From an uncultured Paracoccaceae bacterium (GTDB lineage: Bacteria; Pseudomonadota; Alphaproteobacteria; Rhodobacterales; Rhodobacteraceae): a stretch of 46,214 nucleotides of DNA. Each line of letters starts with the position of its first letter. Within the stretch, counting starts at the first letter, position 1. The notes under the pieces are model-generated. The model ran no database searches and was not told the DNA's origin. It saw only the letters and a program-made list of their open reading frames with translations. Where the stretch lies: contig CALDUK010000028.1 of the NCBI GenBank assembly GCA_937924905.1, positions 1 to 46,214 of the forward strand, read 5' to 3'. Position numbers and translations under genes: made by a program. This document shows, piece after piece, positions 43,207 to 46,214 of the stretch.

Positions 43207-44082
43207 ATGACCTCTAGAAATTACATCATCATCATCGGGGCCATGAAGTCCGGCACCACAACCCTGTTCGACATGCTGGCCGATCACCCCGCCATCGCAC
43301 CCGCCGAACCGAAAGAGCCAGGCTTCTTCGCGTTCGAACATGTCTGGTCACAAGGGTTTTCCTGGTTCGACACTTTGTTCGATTTCGATCCCGCACAGCA
43401 CCGATACCGGCTGGAAGGCAGCACCGATTACACCAAGATGCCCTTTGCGCCCGATGTCTGGAAACGGATGACCGAAAACCCGGATGTTTCGGTCAAACTG
43501 CTTTATATCATGCGCCATCCGCTCAGACGGCTGGAAAGCCATGCCCGCCATGTGCAGGGCGCGCGGATGGAACTGGGACGCGAAATCACCCCCAAGGGCG
43601 AACACGGGCTGGATCACGGGCTGTCCGCGCTCAATCTGGCGGTGTCGCAATATGCGATGCAGCTCGATGCCTATCCCGAAGCGCGGGCTGCCGGAAATCT
43701 GCATGTGCTGACGCTTGAGGGGCTGAAAGACGACCCCAAAGGCACCATGCAGGCGGTCTATGACTTCCTCGACCTCGACGTGCCGGCCCAGAAAGACGAG
43801 CTGAAAGCCTCAAACCAGGCCGAAGACCGCACCCGGACCCACCCGCTTTGGGAAAAGCTTGTGCGCATCGGCCCGCTTATCGCGCTTGGCAAGACGCTGC
43901 TGCCGCAGGGCCTGCGCGACCGCATTCGCGGGGCCGCGCGCCAGAAGATCGTCACCGATGGACGTTTCAAGCTGAATGACGCCGAAACCACTTATCTAGA
44001 GACGTATTACGCCCCTGATTTGCGGCGGCTGCGCGACGAATACGGGGTCGATACAGCGCGCCTGTGGGGGCTTGATCCCTGA
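43207..44082 (+). CDS. Sulfotransferase (Sulfotransfer_1-like)
   Basis: This is a 291-residue PAPS-dependent sulfotransferase. The 5'-phosphosulfate loop is GAMKSGTTTLFDML at residues 11-24, followed by EPKEPGFFAFE and GSTDYTKMP. The 3'-phosphate motif MRHPLRRLESHARH lies near 100-113. It is cotranscribed with the exosortase, with one base between stop and start. It is the second sulfotransferase here, so at least two positions of the polysaccharide may be sulfated. Its last 76 bases overlap the end of the opposite-strand polymerase/ligase gene. Confidence 0.88.
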   Translation: MTSRNYIIIIGAMKSGTTTLFDMLADHPAIAPAEPKEPGFFAFEHVWSQGFSWFDTLFDFDPAQHRYRLEGSTDYTKMPFAPDVWKRMTENPDVSVKLLYIMRHPLRRLESHARHVQGARMELGREITPKGEHGLDHGLSALNLAVSQYAMQLDAYPEARAAGNLHVLTLEGLKDDPKGTMQAVYDFLDLDVPAQKDELKASNQAEDRTRTHPLWEKLVRIGPLIALGKTLLPQGLRDRIRGAARQKIVTDGRFKLNDAETTYLETYYAPDLRRLRDEYGVDTARLWGLDP

Positions 44083-45515
44083 GCCTCCGCGCTCTCGCGC
44101 GCCAGTGATCCACCCGGCGCAAACCGGCTATAGCGGGTTGTCCGGTCTGGTTTTTCGGGGCGTTCTTCGGTCTCGGCCACCTGAACCGGATCATAATGCG
44201 CAAACGCCGCCATCGCGCCCAGCATCAGATAGGCGATCGGATTGATCGTCGAATTGGGAATGATGTACAGATAGTTCCCCGCCATCATCGCCATCATCGC
44301 GCCAATGGCGGGTGTGATCTTCTTGCGCCGGGCGGCGCGGGCCGCAAAGAACACCGGAAAGGTCAGCAGGCCGAAATAGGCCAGATAGCCCACCCAACCC
44401 GAATTGCCCTTGAACACAATCCACGCCCCGTCGACCAGTGACACATCGCGGCCGGTTTCATCGACAATGCGCATCCGCCCCCAACCGCCCCAGCCAAAGA
44501 TGGGTTTTTCATTGGCACGGTCCAAAAGCTGGGTTTCGTTGTTCAGCCGGGTCTCAAAGGATTGCGCGCGCTCGGCCGACAGATCGCTTACGAAATCCAG
44601 GAACCGGTCCATCGGCTGTTCCATCGCCTCGTGCAGCGCGGGATAGGTCAGAATGACAATCGCCAACACGCTGGCGATCCGGCCCTGCAGCTTGAAGGTT
44701 GTCAGCGCCAGAAGTGGCGCGAACACCAAGGCCAGCATGCTGGCTCCCAGGTTGCGGCTCAGCAGCAGCACCAGCATCACCCACATGGCGGCGAAAGGCA
44801 TCAACGCCCGGCTGCGCACCTCGGGGTCCCGGCTCAGCGCGATTGCCGCCAGCAACACGGTGAACAGGAAAAAGCCCAGCCAAAGCCCGTGGCGCAAGAA
44901 GACCAGCGGGCGATACCCACCGCCGCGAATATGCTGCAGCCAGGCATGGGGGAAATAACCATAGACCCACATGTTCAGCTGTGGCGCCATCCGGCGCTCG
45001 AACAGCGTGAAGAACGTATAGACCAGCCCCATCATCAGAATGGCCATCAGCAATTCGCGGTGATGCTCGGGCCGGCGCAGCATCCACCAGGCCAGCACCA
45101 GCGGGACAATCGCAATCCCGGCTTTGACCATATCGGCCAGCGCATCGCGGGGCGACAGGCCGGGGCGGATGGTGGGGCCGTTCACCAGCGTTTCGGGATT
45201 GGTCAGAAACGTGCCAATCGGCGTGACGAACAGAAACATCGCCAGCAGCATGAACATGCAGGCGGGCAAAGGCGTTCGGACAACTTTCAAATCCGGGCCC
45301 GGCTTCTCGCGGAACAGCACAGCCCCCAAAGCGGCGGCAAACGAGATGGCAAAGGGCTTGTCATAATCCGCCAGCGGCAGGTTCACCGCAAAGAAATTCT
45401 CGGGCAGGAACAGATAGCCGATCACGACCGACCAGATCAGGCCGCGCGGCCCGCCAAGAGCCGCGAAAAAGCCCAGCGAAATAAGGGGCCAGAGTATCAG
45501 TGCGGCTGGGGCCAT
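44007..45515 (-). CDS. O-antigen ligase/Wzy-type polymerase family membrane protein
   Basis: This is a 502-residue inner-membrane protein with about 11 to 12 helices and a large periplasmic loop containing ETRLNNETQLLDRANEKP and FGWGGWGRM, typical of O-antigen ligase and Wzy_C proteins. It would polymerise repeat units or join the polymer to its acceptor in the periplasm. The hydrophilic tail of about 60 residues (from EERPEKPDRTT) is Ser/Arg-rich, and its coding bases run 76 nt into the convergent sulfotransferase. The tail may be a recent extension. AGGGA lies 8 nt before the ATG. Confidence 0.85.
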   Translation of the reverse strand: MAPAALILWPLISLGFFAALGGPRGLIWSVVIGYLFLPENFFAVNLPLADYDKPFAISFAAALGAVLFREKPGPDLKVVRTPLPACMFMLLAMFLFVTPIGTFLTNPETLVNGPTIRPGLSPRDALADMVKAGIAIVPLVLAWWMLRRPEHHRELLMAILMMGLVYTFFTLFERRMAPQLNMWVYGYFPHAWLQHIRGGGYRPLVFLRHGLWLGFFLFTVLLAAIALSRDPEVRSRALMPFAAMWVMLVLLLSRNLGASMLALVFAPLLALTTFKLQGRIASVLAIVILTYPALHEAMEQPMDRFLDFVSDLSAERAQSFETRLNNETQLLDRANEKPIFGWGGWGRMRIVDETGRDVSLVDGAWIVFKGNSGWVGYLAYFGLLTFPVFFAARAARRKKITPAIGAMMAMMAGNYLYIIPNSTINPIAYLMLGAMAAFAHYDPVQVAETEERPEKPDRTTRYSRFAPGGSLARESAEAQGSSPHRRAVSTPYSSRSRRKSGA

Positions 45516-45659
45516 GGACCAGGTTCCCTAAATCATCAACCACTGTGCGGCAAGGCGGGCGTGTCAGCACGGCACCATTGTGTGCCGCTTCTCAACAATC
45601 CTGTATCACATGCGCTATATTTTCAGAACTGCCTCAGCATCCGCTGCATTGGCCAAAAT

Positions 45660-46214
45660 TCAAGGTCTTTCCCGTCTTTGCCGCAACCAACCCAGAAATG
45701 CGGCATCCGGGTGACGGGGGGGCTTGCGGCTGGCAAAGGCGCGCCATTCGGCCTCCAGCGCATAGACATCCGCGCCCGGCATCAGCGCCCGCGCGGCCTC
45801 CAGCGTCTCGGGGCGCAGATGCAGCCCCTCCGCCTCGATCACTCCATGGCGCGGCGTGACCGCGATCATATCACCCGGCTCTTCCTCCAGCCGGTAATCG
45901 GGTAAAGTGTCCCTCGCGATCACCTCGCGCAGCATCGCGCGAAACACGCGGCGCGGGCTGGTGGACCCGGACTTCTTCAAAAGAACCTCGACCGACACCC
46001 GCCACATCGGCTGTTTGCCGCAATGTTTGCGCGCCAGTTCGTAAAGCCGGCGTTCCAGGGGCTTGCGCAGGTTGAAATAATCCCGGCTCAAGGTCAGCAC
46101 GCTGCGCGACAGCACCGCCTGAAACAGCCACTCGCTCAGCGTCACCTGAACGCTGACCATGCGCCCGCCCCGGGTCCGGCGCACGATCTCCCAGGCCTCG
46201 ATCAGACCGAAACC
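45660..46214 (-). CDS. repA: RepA plasmid replication initiator, C-terminal part (continues at base 141)
   Basis: This is the C-terminal half of the initiator that starts at 567. Bases 46074-46214 are the duplicated junction, so the unique part is 46073 down to 45660, which is 138 codons including the stop. The visible sequence includes a winged-helix-like stretch (LSRDYFNLRKPLERRLYELARKHCG, given here only as the region of residues about 175-205 of the joined protein). The C-terminus is basic, ending FLGWLRQRRERP. An internal Met at 46184 could make the fragment look like a separate 174-residue gene, but it is in frame with the upstream half and has no separate ribosome binding site. Joining the ends restores a full gene. 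Confidence 0.9.
   Translation of the reverse strand, partial: GFGLIEAWEIVRRTRGGRMVSVQVTLSEWLFQAVLSRSVLTLSRDYFNLRKPLERRLYELARKHCGKQPMWRVSVEVLLKKSGSTSPRRVFRAMLREVIARDTLPDYRLEEEPGDMIAVTPRHGVIEAEGLHLRPETLEAARALMPGADVYALEAEWRAFASRKPPRHPDAAFLGWLRQRRERP
46074..46214. repeat. Terminal direct repeat, right copy (circularisation overlap)
   Basis: This is the second copy of bases 1-141. It starts GAAATAATCC and ends AGACCGAAACC, exactly as the first 141 bases do. Confidence 0.93.

Noticed and set aside
1..46073. Identity with the known RepA-I biofilm plasmids carrying a rhamnose operon
   Set aside because: The general plan is similar, but no rmlA, rmlB, rmlC or rmlD gene is present, and I cannot assign the RepA subgroup without a tree.

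Overview
The window is one complete circular plasmid written as a linear contig. Its last 141 bases (46074-46214) repeat bases 1-141, so the circle is 46,073 bp, and the replication initiator gene runs across the junction. It looks like a low-copy plasmid of the Rhodobacterales (Roseobacter group). Four things point there: an RPA-type RepA with a divergent parAB pair, a VPLPA-CTERM protein with an XrtD-type exosortase, a spike base protein of the Rhodobacter capsulatus gene transfer agent (GTA) family, and GC-rich codon use. I see no transposase, relaxase, type IV secretion gene, toxin-antitoxin pair, CRISPR, tRNA or rRNA.

Layout. The backbone is repA (minus strand, 567 to 1, continuing 46073 to 45660), an origin with three 22-bp-spaced iterons and a DnaA box (568-954), parA and parB (955-3301), a 24-bp palindrome and a bidirectional terminator (3313-3389). 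The rest is devoted to a surface polysaccharide. 3413-14297 holds a large G8/beta-helix surface protein, a glycosyltransferase, UDP-glucose dehydrogenase, a MarR-ATP sulfurylase-APS kinase fusion, a VPLPA-CTERM protein and an SGNH lipoprotein. 14425-25454 holds a membrane protein, an aminotransferase/ketoisomerase pair, galE, the four-enzyme GDP-D-glycero-D-manno-heptose pathway (gmhA, hddA, gmhB, hddC), manC and two glycosyltransferases. 25467-30572 holds a HAD-UbiA prenyltransferase, two glycosyltransferases, a GTA-like spike base protein and a 2-oxoglutarate oxygenase. 30579-34473 is a translationally coupled three-gene module of spike-like beta-structured proteins. 34556-45515 holds two sulfotransferases, a GH99/WbsX-like protein, a Wzx flippase, three further glycosyltransferases, an acetyltransferase, the exosortase and a Wzy/ligase-type membrane protein.

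How it fits together. The plasmid can supply UDP-glucuronate, UDP-galactose, GDP-mannose, GDP-heptose and probably a 3-amino-3,6-dideoxyhexose, eight glycosyltransferases, a flippase and a polymerase or ligase. The PAPS-forming fusion enzyme plus two sulfotransferases suggest a sulfated polysaccharide. I find no priming phosphoglycosyltransferase, no outer-membrane Wza or Wzc-type export proteins and no RmlA/RmlB, so the chromosome or another replicon must provide them. The architecture recalls roseobacter RepA-type biofilm plasmids, but the rhamnose operon typical of those is absent.

Most unusual points: the in-frame fusion of an EPS-type MarR regulator to the sulfate-activating enzyme, with a palindrome just before its start codon, and GTA/phage-spike-like proteins encoded among the genes for a capsule-like polysaccharide, the kind of molecule that GTA head spikes are known to bind.
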